DNA of 64,000 nucleotides from Sipunculus nudus (GCA_026874595.1 CM049312.1:75056429-75120428), one strand, 5' to 3'; shown: positions 1 to 12,775, numbered from the stretch's first letter. Numbers and translations: made by a program. The notes: a model not told the origin generated them from the sequence alone.

Positions 1-1259
1 AAAGATGGTCTTAATTCCTAGGCAGTCTTTTAAACAGGTCAGTTATTATCAGTGTGAATGTGTTCTGTTCACGGAAGGGTGGTTTAAATAGACAGGTGGT
101 CTTTCAGACAGGTTCCATTTTAATTTGAACAAAGTCTGATATCATAAATCAGAGTTGCACCCTTGATTAATTTTTTTTATGAAACATTACATTTTGATAG
201 TGGTCCATCATATTTGGAGATCCATGTGGGAATCCCATACAACCCAATATACAGAAATAAATCACAGGTGTCCAGCTACTTAACACTCATATCTCACTGT
301 TTTGTACTAATTTGCAAATAGTTCTGAACTTAGCAAATATTCTTCTTCTTGATATGTTTTCAAATCTTAATATGAGAACTTCACAAATTTCTTTTTCTAC
401 TGGACTTGAATTAGACTGGGTCTGACTTCTTCAGTCTTGATCTCCAGGTACAAATCAAAGTCCAAAATTTTGGAGAGTCACACAGGATTCTGAAGCATCC
501 TATGGGGAGGGGTTCTGTATCGAAGTTTGAAAGGTTTGATTAAATTGAATCAATAGTTTGGATTTTATCCTTCTATTATCATTATAATGATGAAATATTG
601 TGTCATCATATGAGTATCTAATTATAACAAAATTTAAGCACAGTGTGATCTAGAATAACCTTAAAATCTTAACAAATTGTTCCATGAGTGTTTTCATAAG
701 CATCCATAATGTTTCATCTAGATCTGTTCATAAATTTTGCATAAAGCTTCTAACAGACAAACCAGCCAACCAACTAACTGTAGGAAAAACATAACACCTT
801 ACTGACTGAGGTATAAAAATTTGCTTGCCTGCTACTTATTTATTTTGTCTCAGAGTACGAAGAACAATTTATTTTTGTTTCCGATTTTCACGGTCAGCCC
901 ACATCCAGGGTGAGTGCTCTGCAGGCTTAATGGGAAGGCTGTGCCCCTCAGCCGTGTATCACCGTGTTATGACCCAGCAATGGGGCAGATTACACACCCA
1001 GGACATGGAGGTAGACACCGGGCCTGGGCGACTCCAGATAACAAAATAATATGATAGGAAGCAAGTGCTACCCCCCTGTCATATTGTCCCAAACCGAAAT
1101 GGGACACTGCATGCATGAAGATGTACATACTTAGATTTAGAATCTGCTGTATGCAGATGTACATACTTAGATTAAAAATAAGATAAGGGTACATAAAAAA
1201 TGGAGGCAGTTACCTTAACCGAAAAAAACCTTTGAATAATTTTTTAAAAAATTATGTAC
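1..1259. other. No gene seen; likely intron of the left-edge gene
   Basis: Follows the donor at 1259-1258 (minus strand). Bases 1-110 have AGGTGGTC-type motifs like worn pogo-type MITEs. A 24-bp phrase AGATGTACATACTTAGATT is repeated near 1121 and 1155. Otherwise unremarkable. Confidence 0.5.
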
Positions 1260-1565
1260 CTTTAGTGTTTTCAAGAAAGAGTCTCCAAGCTAGCTGCCTG
1301 AGTGGCTCTGGGAGTGGCCTGTTGATGCACACGTGCAGCTTGGATTTAAGGTCTGGCCATTTCTTCAGAAGACTGACAGAGCCCTCTAGTGCTGCTTCAA
1401 GGATCAGATCTGTCTTGGTGTTGATCGGAAACTCCTCCAGTAGTTGCCTAGCAACATTGTTGTTCATGTGCTGATCCAGGGATACTGCTACCCTGCTGTA
1501 CAAATCTTTAAATGGTTGACCTGGAAAACGTACAAAAGATTTGTGTTTTATGCCCTGTTCACACT
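1260..1565 (-). CDS. Exon of the same unrecognised gene, possible TBC-like edge
   Basis: Acceptor ATCCTAG and donor AAAG/GTACAT frame 306 nt that continue phase 1 from 7138-7276 and leave in phase 1. The peptide includes LYSRVAVSLDQHMNNNVARQ, TKTDLILEAALEGSVSLLKK and LPEPLRQLAWRLFLENT. The last resembles the LPxxLRxxVWxLLL opening of TBC (Rab-GAP) domains, but this is weak. The gene continues off the left edge. I am fairly sure that it codes; the function is open. Confidence 0.6.
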
Positions 1566-2116
1566 CTAGGATTTCTCCCACAGAGATAAAATATAACAAA
1601 ACAGAAATTGAGATTTACATCACTAAAATTGCCAAAATATCTGTTTAAATATGGAATATATGTTCTCATTAAGCTAAAACATACTATACTGCCAGTACTC
1701 GTGATAAACCTTACCACATGAGACCCGTATTCAATGAATACAGTATTAATGACCATTTTTACCCCTCCTGATTTCTTGGGCCAATTGAGCGATAGGGGCA
1801 ATATTGTGTAAGTCCACTTAGTGAAAGAGGGGCAATAGGTAGCTGTGATGTCTTACATAGGACATCTACATTTGCTGTATTTTATTGCCCCCCAATCCAC
1901 ATTCTGTTCACACTACACCTGTATTCACTCGTGTTTTGATCCACATCATTGTAACCACATCAGGTGGTGGTTTTGATACCAAACTCAGTATTTAGGTCCA
2001 TGCAATGTGAAAATGTCTCAGGTGTATGCAAATTAAATATTGTTCCTACAATGCTTAAACAATAGGAAGAATATTTATGTGCCAGGGTTGGGGCCAGGTA
2101 CAAGTGAAAGTACCTA

Positions 2117-2310
2117 GGTACAGGTACAGGTACTTGTGAATTGGACAGGTACAGGTACTTGTGAATTGGACAGGTACAGGTACTTGTGAATTGGACAGGT
2201 ACAGGTACTTGTGAATTGGACAGGTACAGGTACTTGTGAATTGGACAGGTACAGGTACTTGTGAATTGGACAGGTACAGGTACTTGTGAATTGGACAGGT
2301 ACAGGTACTT
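2117..2310. repeat. 25-bp minisatellite, about 7 units
   Basis: Seven near-identical units of CAGGTACAGGTACTTGTGAA followed by TTGGA, with no spacers. The core GGTACAGGTAC is the same motif found in the hAT subterminal regions, so the array probably grew from terminal repeats. The open frame across it is a by-product. Confidence 0.95.
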
Positions 2311-2577
2311 GATTTTCACAGAGTACCTAGGTACAGGTACAGGTACATTTATTTTATGATCACTTCAAAGACGTTTTTAAAGATAATAACAACGGCATAA
2401 ATTCACATTTATATGCAAGTTAACATGCCTTTTTTTCTATCAAACAGTATTGAAGTCGTTTGCTAAAGTAAATTCTAAATATAAGTATAAAGTATATTAT
2501 CACACTGATGGCTTACCAGTTATTTTACACTACAGGTAATCAATTTTAATACTGAAAGAGGTAAAAACTTAAAAAAA

Positions 2578-3761
2578 CTAGAATACGGGTAGTCGACAAG
2601 CGACTACGTATATCTGCCTAAATCAGAGTGGAACGGGTTAAGTGAGGCATGGATTGAGTGGCAAGGGGAAATAGAGTGTTGCATATTAGCATGGATGTCT
2701 GCAGCCAAATTGTGTATGTAGGTTGCCCCCCCTACCACAAAATCCAGAAAGCTGTCCAAGTTGTATACATATGCAGAATTTAAGGCAGATAAGTCAAACC
2801 ACTACATGTATATGAGTGATTTTAGCCCGTGGCAGACAAACAGATGGACGCTGAGCAAAAATGGTTGCAGGTGACGCCACCAGTTTTGTGTATGATAAAG
2901 AGCTATGTGAGAACTATACACAATTACACATGCAAAACTTTGGCCCAATCGGTCAAACAGTTCCCAAGATATGAGCTTGGATGTCTGCTGCATAAACTAG
3001 AATGCAGGTGGCGCCACCTGTCATAAAATCAAGAGAGCTGTCGGAGATGTATAAACCTGCAAAATTTTAGGCAGATATGTCAAACCACTGCCGAGATATG
3101 AGTGATTTTATCCCATGACAAACAGACAGGAGCTGTGCAAAAATGGCTGCAGGTGGCGCCACCAGTTTTGCGTATGATGAAGAGCTATGTGAGATCTATA
3201 CACATGCAAAATTTTGGCCCAATTGGTCAAACGGTTCCCGAGATATGAGCTTGGATGTCTGCAGCGTAAACGTGAATGTAGGAGGTGCCACTTGTCATAA
3301 AATCAGAAAAGCTATCCAGGATGTATACGCATGCTGAATTTCAGGTGAATTAGTCAAGTCACTGCAGAGATATGAGTGATTTTAATCCAAGGCAGACGAA
3401 CAGATGGACACTGTGCAAACATGGTTGCAGGTGGCGCCACCATTTTTTTGTGTATGTTATAAAGCTCTCCAAGGGCTACATTTGTGCAAAAAAATTTTCT
3501 TGATCGGTCAAACGGTTCCCGAGATATGTGGGTTTATGTGTGGAAACAGACGCACAAATGGACGCAGAGGAAAGTTCAGAGGTCAAAACAAAATCGGGGC
3601 GCAGCAGTTCACATGTGACCTGAACATAATCCCGGGTTTCGTAAAATTCCGCCCAGCGGTTACGGAGGAGTTCTCCAGACACCTACGCCGCCGCAGCCAC
3701 GGCGTAGCGGCGGCGTGCAGCTGAAAACATAGTATCCGCAAAACTCTGTTTTGGCGGATAC
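2578..3761 (-). mobile_element. Helentron-like (pearl/HINE-type) element, copy 1
   Basis: Read on the minus strand, the 5' end is GTATCCGCCAAAAC with a long hairpin (GTATCCGC ... GCGGATAC). The 3' end has an inverted copy of that motif (degenerate here), a hairpin GTAGTCG-CTTGT-CGACTAC, and terminates in CTAG followed by T. This asymmetric terminal-repeat plus 3' hairpin layout is that of Helentron-derived non-autonomous elements. The inside holds tandem half-units of roughly 130-150 bp centred on GGTGGCGCCACC. It is nested in a hAT element. Confidence 0.7.
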
Positions 3762-3944
3762 AATGAAATTATGAAAATGTATCTGGAGTACCTTGTACCA
3801 GGTACAGGTACTTTAGTTCCAGGTACAGGTACTAGGTACTTCCTGTTCATGACCAGCAGGTAAGGGTACAGGTACAGGTACTCTGAAATGTGTACCTAGG
3901 TACAGGTACAGGTACAAGTACCTGGCCCCATCCCTGTTATGTGC

Positions 3945-4030
3945 ATGCGCTATGACTGTAAATGAAATGTGTTTTGTCACATATCAAGTGTGCACACCAT
4001 AAGTGAATCCAATACAGTGGAGACTTTTTT
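3945..4030. repeat. Dispersed repeat pair (other copy about 6530-6615)
   Basis: ATGCGCTATGACTGTAAATG and the following sequence recur at 6535 (ATGCGCTTTGACTGTAAATG) with about 80% identity over roughly 85 bp. The hAT element inserted at the edge of this copy. Confidence 0.6.
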
Positions 4031-4517
4031 TCTTTCTGATACTGAAAACTGAGGATTGACATTTTGTTCATTTATCCATCATCCAAACAATGAACCAAAC
4101 ATTTTAAAAGTTTTTTTTTTAATAAATCCAAGCAATTGCATTTATATTGCCAGGCAAAAGTAATGCAAATTAGTTTTCCAGGACCAATAAGCAATAATTT
4201 CAATGAACTTTATATCAAACATTGATTAAACTGATGGAAAACTTCAGAAAAATGTGGTTGTCAAGGTATATTTTAGAACGTCCAGTATTTCACTAAGCAT
4301 GGTGAATTCAGCAAAATTGTTTATCTGAATTATCGTTTCTCCCAACAAGGCCTACAGGCCTAATGCGAACCTGTGCAAAGTTTGGGAGTGTGAATGGAGG
4401 TTTATTTTTAAAATTTAATATTGATCCTTTTAAGTCCTACATATCTACCTTAGTCATTATGATTTCAGCAAAATGGACATTTCGGACCTGCAAGTTTCAG
4501 ACTAGGACATTTTAAAA

Positions 4518-5570
4518 CTAGAATATGGGTTGTCAACAAGTGACTATGTGTATCCACAGAAATCAGAGTAGGACGGGTGAAGTGAGGCATGGATTAAGTG
4601 TCAAGGGGAATAGAGTGAGGTGTGTTGTATATTAGCATGGATGTCTGCAGCTTAAACGTGAATGTAGGTGGTGCCACCTGTCATAAAATTGAGAAAATTG
4701 TCCAGGATGTATAAACCTTCAAAATTTCAGGTGGAAAAGTCAAACCACATCTGAGATATGAGTGATTTTATCCCAAGGCAGATGAACAGATGGACGCTGT
4801 GCATAAATGGTTGCAGGTGGGGCCACCAGTTTTGCCTATGATGAAGGGCTATGTGATATCTTTACACATGCAAAATTTTGGTCCAATCGGTCAAATGGTT
4901 CCTCAGATATGAGCTTGGATGTCTGCAGAGTAAACATGAATGAAGCTGGCGCCACCTGTCATACACTGAGAAAGCTGTCCAGGATGTATAAACCTACAAA
5001 ATTTCAGGTGGATAAGTCAAACCATTGCTGAGATATGAGTGCTTTTATCCCAAGGCAGATGAACAGATGGACGCTGTGCATAAATGGTTGCAGGTGGCGC
5101 CACCAGTTTTGCCTATGATGAAGATCTATGTAAGATCTATACACATGCAAAATTTTGGCCCAATCGGTCAAACTGTTCCCGAGATATGAGCTTGGATGTC
5201 TGCAGAGTAAACATGAATGTAGGTGGCGCCACCTATCATAAAATCAAGAGAGCTGTCCAGGATGTATAAACCTGCAAAATTTCAGGTGGATAAGTCAAAC
5301 CACTGCTGATATATGAGTGATATTATCCCAAGGCAGATGGACAGATGGAGGCTGTGCAAAAATGGTTGCAAATGGCGCCACCATTTTAGGTGTATGTTAT
5401 AAAGCTATCAAAGGGCTACATTTTTGCAAAAATTTTTAGCCTGATAGGTCGAACTGTTCCCGAGATATGCAGGTTTATGTGTGGAAACAGACACCCAAAT
5501 GGACGCTGGGCAGCAAGGAAAGGTCAGAGGTCAACAAAAATGAGGATGCAGCAGTTCACATGTGCCTGAT
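4518..5570 (-). mobile_element. Helentron-like element, copy 2 (degenerate 5' end)
   Basis: CTAG and a decayed hairpin (GTTGTCAACAAGTGACTATG) mark the 3' end at 4518. Internal half-units with GGTGGCGCCACC or variants follow (about 4668, 5094, 5220). The 5' hairpin seen in other copies is missing, so the right boundary is approximate. Confidence 0.65.
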
Positions 5571-6000
5571 GATAAACCTGATTTGCTTAAAATGCAAACC
5601 AAGTTTCTTCAAACAGTTGAAAGATATAGTTCCAATAATCTGGGAATTCTGCATCTAAACATTGTGTCCATACACATTGTCTAGACAACCCCCCAGAGCC
5701 AGGTGAGTTGCCATGGTGATGTCTGGACCCCACCTGTTTGTACTGAGTGACCTCTTGACTTGGCTGCTGAAACTCAGCATATTGTCAAATCTGTTTTCAA
5801 ATACAGAAAGCCTTTTTCAATTGGCTACAATGCTTTTTTAAAACTGTATTTACCCAATCTATTCTTATAAAACTGGCGGAACCCTACCATAGAATAATTC
5901 TTGTAAAGTTTATACCAATCAGCTTAACAGTTTCATCATAAATCAGTGTATAAGCTAGAAGAGTTTTCAAATTACATTTTCACTTGTAAAAAACACATCA

Positions 6001-6470
6001 ATGTAGGTGGCGCCACCAATACCTCAAAATCAGATATGACATATGTGACAAACATTGGTATAATATTTGGTGATTATAGCTCTAGCCGTTTCTGAGATTT
6101 TAATTTTAGTGTGCATTTTTGGACAGATGACTAAGGTCAACCTCCTGTAACTCAACCAAAAATCTCTGAACTGGAACCATTCGAACAAATTTGAGAGAGA
6201 TTGTTCCAGGGATCATTTCTGTGAAATATAGGACAATCTGGCTGGACAGTTTCGGAGAAGAAGATTTTTAAAGCTTTTTTTTGCTTTTTCCCTATAAAAT
6301 CTAAGAAAATGCTGTAAGAAAAAAATAAAAAAAATCCGATATAGTTTTTTGGATGACTGATTATTTGCAAAAACTTTGGTGATGCTAGCTCCTGCTGTTT
6401 TTGAGATAGCTATGGTTAACGTACAGACGCCGCACGACGCCGCACCATCGCATAAGCTCACAGCTAAAAA
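6001..6470. repeat. Single diverged GGTGGCGCCACC module
   Basis: GGTGGCGCCACC at 6006-6017 is followed by GAGATTT starting at 6094, the same spacing as in the Helentron-like and right-edge repeats, but the rest is different sequence. The segment ends in ACAGACGCCGCACGACGCCG. Confidence 0.6.
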
Positions 6471-7137
6471 ATCCCTGTGTTGGGAGCTGTTCAGATAAAC
6501 AACACTCTACTGTACCTTATTGCTTATTTATATGCATGCGCTTTGACTGTAAATGAACTGTATTTTGTTACATGTATATTCAGTGTGTACACCAGAAGTG
6601 AATCAATTACCTTTTTGATTATGATATTGAATGCACATTTTTCTGGTGCAATATGAACAGTGAATTGATCTTATACTGTATGCTGGATTTGATATTAAAG
6701 AAAAAGTATCTTAAGCACTTGAAAACAGCTTTAAGTGCATTTTTTATACAGGAAATCCTCATGATGTTTAATGCTTTATCAAGTCTTACATTCCTCAAGC
6801 AAAATGCAAATGAGGTTAGGTTCAGGGCTGAAACAGGTACAACATTTTTGACACAAGTATATACAACAGGCATTACTTAACTCAAGCTTGAGTACTTGCT
6901 GACTTGGTACTGGTTTAACTTTCTCCTAATGAAGGAAAAGATCCACATCTATGAAGCAAAAGAAGTGAGTTATCTTGACTGGCACAGGTTAAAAGCATCA
7001 CAGTAATGATTTAATTTACAGACTGCACGCAAATAGATACCAGAGGAGGTCACTGATTCAAGGTCTGTGAAAAGTGTAGCCACAGACTTGGTGGTATGAA
7101 GATTGAGTTCCAAGCCAAAAGAGGTTAATAAACTCAC

Positions 7138-7276
7138 CATCCTGAATGGCTAATATCGCTCTGTCTAAGAACAGTGAACGTTCTGTGTCTGTTAAGTCCG
7201 CAAATGATTCCACACGGCTCTCAGTCAGCTGTTGTTGTATGGCATCATGGAGCTCTCCTGTAAAATGGTTCCACTC
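7138..7276 (-). CDS. Exon of an unrecognised gene (continues at 1260-1565)
   Basis: A 139-nt open stretch begins after acceptor TTTATCCCAG and ends at donor GATG/GTGAGT in phase 1. It encodes EWNHFTGELHDAIQQQLTES, then VESFADLTDTERSLFLDRAI, an amphipathic-helix-rich, low-repeat sequence. Its phase fits the exon at 1260-1565. I do not recognise the protein. It could be the N-terminal part of a helical cytoplasmic protein. Confidence 0.6.
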
Positions 7277-7413
7277 CTGGGATAAAGAATCCAATAAACA
7301 TATGGAATGAATCAGTGATTGTTTCATAATAAATCATTGCTTTCTAAATATACTTTCTTTTTTTATTTCTAAACAGTCTTCTATACTTTTAAACAGTTTA
7401 TATAATAATAATA

Positions 7414-8319
7414 CAGTAGAACGCCTGTATTACGGTCACCATCGGGACTGAATGAAAGTGGCCCTAATACATGAGTGGCCGTTATACAGGACTTGACCAG
7501 TATAGGGGGGTTAAAATGTAACACGAAACCGGGTTCAAATCTTTATTACAATAAAAAAATAAACGTATATACAGAGAATTAGTATAATAACTATTATCAA
7601 TAAAAAATAAAATATTTACAATCACGTCAAAGTGATTGGGACAGAGTATGCGCAACATTTCATACATGTAACAATGTTTATTTTGCATTCAATATTATTA
7701 ATGTATGAGTAAATGGTGCGATGTTTGCCGCACTGTTTTCGTTTGATGTACATGTTCACAAGGACATTAAAGAAAGTTTAAAGATCCACAGTTTGCCTAA
7801 CATTTTTCTGATGACAAAATCATCGGGACCCGCTGGTTGTCGTTAATTAAATGACAAACACCCTGAATAAGATCCAGCTCGCACGACTGATTAACAAACA
7901 TACACGCAGGTGGGAACACATGCCTTACTATTGTGCATACTAATGAGGCTGAGCGGGGGGAGTGCGACACTGGCTATGTATCAAACAACTCAGTCACGGT
8001 CGAGTGGTTACCTTTATCCAGGCACTCATTAACAGACAGGAATATGTGAGAGCGGACACTTGTGTAATAATATTGAGGTCAGAAGTGACCGCTCGATTTG
8101 TTGAGCTCATGTCACGGAGTCACTGCCCCTGACCGTAACTGAGGTGTTTTATGGCCTGCGGGACCGAGGAACTGGCCTTAATACGGAACAGAGGAGTGAC
8201 CGTTATTGACAATCAAATGATTATGAAATATAACGGTTGAAAATTCAGGACCGGAAAATCTGACCGTAATAGACGTATTGACCGTTATTGAGGGGTGGCC
8301 ATTAGCAGGCATTCTACTG
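7414..8319. mobile_element. Pogo/Tigger-like non-autonomous transposon
   Basis: Left end CAGTAGAACGCCTG and right end (reverse strand) CAGTAGAATGCCTG are inverted and flanked by TA. CAGTAGAAYGCC termini with TA target sites are typical of pogo/Tigger DNA transposons. The inside is rich in GACCGTAATA-type motifs in both orientations and holds no transposase. A (TA)n tract follows closely. Confidence 0.75.
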
Positions 8320-8345
8320 TATATGTTATATATTACATACAAAAT

Positions 8346-8351
<6 letters not shown>

Positions 8352-8391
<40 letters not shown>
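8352..8391. repeat. (TA)n microsatellite
   Basis: About 20 TA dinucleotides adjoining the pogo-like element. Confidence 0.95.
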
Positions 8392-10239
8392 CCAAGCAGA
8401 CAAAAAAAACAATGAAAAAGTGCAGGATTTTAAGATGTCAAAATATTCTGGGTATTTTAAAGTTTTTCTTAAAATTTTATTCCTAATTTTCTAGTTCTGT
8501 TTAATGTATTTTATTTACATTGTTACTTATGTTAGTTAATTTAATTCTAAATTTAAAGTTAAACTAAAAATAAGTCTGACAACACCACCATTTAATCAGT
8601 TTTATTTAAAACTGGATTGTTTATTCATTTCATCAAATATATTTGTTAGACAGCATAGAGGCTACAAAGATATAAGCTGATATCTGTATTGTTAATTCTA
8701 ATATTGGTACACAATTCTCCTTACTTTACAACTTCTAGAGGGAAAGAAAGGTAAAAACATGAAGCATATATGACTATTCACACCAATAATGGAATAACTG
8801 TCATATTATACACAATCCAAATTAATTTTCATATAACCGTTAGTGTATATATCAGCAATTAACAATAGCTTATCTTGAAAATATCATATGATATTAACAA
8901 ATTGCTTTGTTGTTTATATTACAATATCATAATGACATTGGTAGATTACCAAACTATAACATAATTAGGACATAAGCATGGCAAACATTTTTGACAATAT
9001 TGATTGAGACCTGCAGTTAGTGATATCAGAAATAAAGCAGAAAAAGAGCTTCTAGGAAACAGAAAAAAGGCAAATAAAGTCTGGTGTCTATGCTGGGGCA
9101 GTCATCAGATTTACATGTATCAATATTTAAACATGGATCAAAGTCTAAAACTTGGCTAATATCAGGGCCTTCTACTTTTTAGGGGGAAAGAATCAGTATA
9201 TCAAAGATCTGGTTCAAGGTATATGATGAAAAGAAACACATAGTATCAGACATTTATCAAATCTCCATACCAGATCACTGGGACCAAGTTAACAGTCATA
9301 AAATCTGGACTCAGTCTATGTTTTTCTGTTCTGTCTATCAAATCAGGAGACGTTCTGTAGAAACTGATTTTCAATTCTGTTATCAACTTATTTTATCATG
9401 TTTAAGACATGCATTCTAAGCAGCTGAGAAAATTCCTTACGTTGGTACACTGACCTTTTATATCCTCCACGTTACATCATGCATGAAAATTAACACTGTC
9501 AAAACACTTTTAATATAAGCTATAAAAGATTATAAGCTCATGAAAGATTTATATTAACTAGATGTGTGTGTGTAGTCAGAAACCCCTGTCTGACAATATG
9601 ACAAGATTACCTGGTACTGTCTGTCAGAGAACCTTTACATCAAGGTCTGAGGAACACATTATAAGGCCCAATGAGGATGCAAATATTTTCGTCATTTTTG
9701 ACAATGCCTCATGACCTACAGGTACACTGTCAACTGACATAATCCAGACTAATTGTTAGCTTTTTTAGTGTACTTTCTAACAAAACCAAACATAAGCGAG
9801 AAAAGTACGTTTTAACTCAGCATATGATTTTGAAGAACCAATTTGCCAATTTGTTGAAATTTTCTACGACAACAGAAATATATATCACCTATGTCTGGTT
9901 AAGACACAGTGAACTGATGGTCTGAGGAAAAATGTATGATTGTTAAGGTATCCAGAACTATTCCCATAACTTACTTGATACCTGTCAGTCTCAAAAAGGA
10001 ACACCATAAAAAAAAAATATAAGATCAAAATATATAGCAAAATCAAGGAAATCCATGCAAGAATTATTGAGAAACAGGTGCCTTTAACCTCCTGACCAGC
10101 TGACCAAAAAATCAGTAAGTTATTTATTCAAGCAATAAGACCCATGAATATGAAGTTCGAGTCAAATTGAATGATGCATATATGTGGCATATGTGAAATA
10201 CTGAGGGTTTGGGTTGAACAGTTTCACTTGAAATATGTT
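8392..10239. other. No gene seen
   Basis: AT-rich sequence without convincing exons on either strand. Only the dispersed repeat at 9690-9870 stands out. It may be 5' intron of the left-edge minus-strand gene. Confidence 0.4.
9690..9870. repeat. Dispersed repeat, also at 46190-46370
   Basis: Both copies share GACAATGCCT, TACAGGTA, TACTTTCTAACAA and a following AT-rich block in the same order. No ends or coding capacity recognised. Confidence 0.5.
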
Positions 10240-11042
10240 TACAAGCATTTAGAACAATTTAATATTGTGACCTTGACCTTTGACCTTTTGAACTCAACAT
10301 CAATAGGCTTCTTCCCCAATTGGTAGGTAAGCCATATATGACAGATGGTAGGTATAGATTGAAAAGTTTGCCTGAAAATGACTCCATGCAAGAAGTGGGT
10401 GCTGTGAACTTGACCTTTGACCTCAAAACCAACAGGTCTTTTCCCCTGTTGGCAGAGAAGCCATATCAGTGCTGGAAGGTTTGGAATGAAAAGTCTAGCT
10501 TTAAATGTGTCCACAGCCTTTTAAAAGAAGTGGATCCTGTGACCCTGACCTTTGACCTTGTGACCTCAAAATCTATAGGATTCTTCTCCCACTTACTAGG
10601 TGAGCTATATGTGAAAGATCAAAGAATTAGGATGAAAGGTTTGGCTTAAAATGCATCCACAGGCTTTTCAAAGAAGTGGCTCCTGTGACCTTGACCTTTG
10701 ACCTTTTGACCTAAAAAAAATTCTGGTTCTTCCCCTGTTGGTAGGTAAGCTGTATGTGAAAGATGGAAGGTTTGGGATGAAAAGTTTGGCTGAAAGAATT
10801 ATTTCTGGGGGTAGCAAACACACCCTGTAACTTTTGAGTATACAGGTCACAGTGACCTAATTTCAGGTTTGCAAGGAGATCTTTTTAGAACCTCTAAGAC
10901 TGCATAGGGTTCATGACCCTAGCCCCTACGGATACAATTTGTGCCCTGCTAAAGGCTGGATGGCCGGCCGGACAGACAACCAGAATGACGACGGACAAAG
11001 ACCCACACTATAGCCCAGCATGACTAAAGTCAGCTGAGCTAA
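10240..11042. repeat. Tandem repeat (about 140 bp) with DR1 motifs, plus element end
   Basis: Four diverged units carry TGACCTTTGACCT exactly at 10274-10286, 10411-10423, 10546-10558 and 10692-10704 (spacings 137, 135 and 146). Each is followed by a CTTCCCC...GTTGGTAGG-type block. The right part (10870-11042) has GGACAGACAACCAGAATGAC and ends in TCAGCTGAGCTAATA, the dispersed-repeat terminus. No coding signal. Confidence 0.8.
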
Positions 11043-12721
11043 TAACTATGAATAGATAAAACAATCCTGTGTCATACTAGTATATATAATACTTTATATC
11101 AAACAATATATAATAGTGACCTAGATTACCTCCAATATTGAATGGAACGTTCCCTGGGTGTTAGCCTCATCCTCAATAAAATTTCATTAAATCTGCTCAT
11201 AACTGTTTATATATAGTTGCCAACAGACAAATCAACCAACCTATGAACAAAGGGGAAAACAAAATATCTTCATGCCAGAAATATACAGATTTTATCTATA
11301 AATTATTTTTTATGATCAAAAAGTATTTTTTTTAAATGATGGTTTTGAAAAGCTTTCCGTGTAAGTAGTGACACTCAGTTAAGAATATTTGGTGTAGTAA
11401 AAGCAAATTGAAAACACATGTATATTGAAGTGACAAATTTTTTTATTTAACCTTTCTTGTTGGTTTTCTTAATGATTTAATAAACTTATGCCAGTAAAGT
11501 GATAAAATTGATTTTTAAGTAGCATTCCTGGCAAAGACCCCTTCGGTTAAATAAATCTAGAAGTTACTTAAAATCCATATTTAAGTATTCCATACAAACA
11601 CCTCAAAGTATATATATATAATTTTGAACCTAGCACTATTTTCTTTTTAATGGTACAAACATGTTTAACTAAATTCTATATTTATTTTTTATGATGGTAA
11701 ATATAATTAAAAATCTTTTTTAAAGTGCATTATTTTAAGAACTCAAGCAAGCAAGTTTTTTTTATTAAGCTACTATCAAACTACTAAGAAGTATTCCATT
11801 TTTTTACCATATCATGTTTAAAACTGAAATTTCTTGCTCTGTTTCAATAAAATAGTAAATTTCCATTTTTATAAAATAAAGATAAACAGTACAGATAAAA
11901 ATAATTTGTGGATATTGTCATGTACTAGGTAGTTCAATATTATTAAACAACTAAAAGTTGTTTGTTTTTACATGATGGTTTGAAAAAAACACTTTTTGCA
12001 ATTTCATTGTAGAAATTTGATTCTGAAAACTGAACCAAGGCAAGTCTATCAATATGTTTTACATTAGAATTTACATGTACCAAGTTCAAAATGATAAACT
12101 TTATGGGGTCTAGTATAAATTTAAAATAACTTTAGGATTGGTTTTAAATGAAGGGCTTTATGGAAAAAGGATTCTAATGTCTAATTTAAAATGCCTTTCA
12201 AAGACTTATTTACTGATTGTTAAAACATTTATCAGTAATGTCCAGTATTAGATAGTTCTGATAAAATACAAAAGTACAAAGTCAAGATATTTGACTGAAT
12301 AATTGATGAGACATGCCTCCTAGCAGGGACGGCACTGCTCCTGTGATTAACACTTTATGAGCAACTTAATTGGAGATGCGTCTGTTTCATGCCCAAGCAT
12401 CTTAAAACCTGCCAGGTTGCCACTTGAAGACCAAGATGGCATGGAGTGTGTGAAAATAATCAATGCCCCTGACCCTGTTGTATTAAATATATATACACGA
12501 CATGCTGGGCCAAGACAAACCGAGACATGCAAGGCCAATGTATAGACGTGAACCAATGGAAGGTTTGCAGATTATCTAGTCACTTATCATATTGGGGTTT
12601 CATTATATGCTTGAATAAAATAATTCATATAAATTATGAGATCATTTTCACAATTTCTAACAAGACTGCACTATGACAAAATTTTTTAAGTTATGTAAAT
12701 ATGAATAGATTTAATTTCAAA

Positions 12722-12775
<54 letters not shown>

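Larger units (their letters stand above)
2083..3936. mobile_element. Non-autonomous hAT-like transposon with nested insert
   Basis: The ends are inverted copies: CAGGGTTGGGGCCAGGTAC at the left and, on the other strand, CAGGGATGGGGCCAGGTAC at the right (18 of 19 match). CAGGGRTGGGG is typical of hAT termini. A perfect 8-bp duplication TTATGTGC flanks it (2075-2082 and 3937-3944), the hAT length. No transposase is present. Subterminal GGTACAGGTAC motifs abound at both ends, and a Helentron-like element (2578-3761) is nested inside. Confidence 0.85.

Noticed and set aside
2117-2310. Short direct repeats resembling a CRISPR array
   Set aside because: Units are contiguous with no unique spacers, and the context is an animal transposon.
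1960-2319. 119-codon frame with a repetitive VPVQFTSTCTCPIHKYLYLS peptide
   Set aside because: It is created by the 25-bp minisatellite; a 25-bp period shifts frame each unit and gives a 25-residue cycle by arithmetic, not by selection.
12310-12560. Coding exon in the GC-richer island
   Set aside because: Open on both strands but without convincing acceptor/donor pairs, and the peptides are not recognisable.
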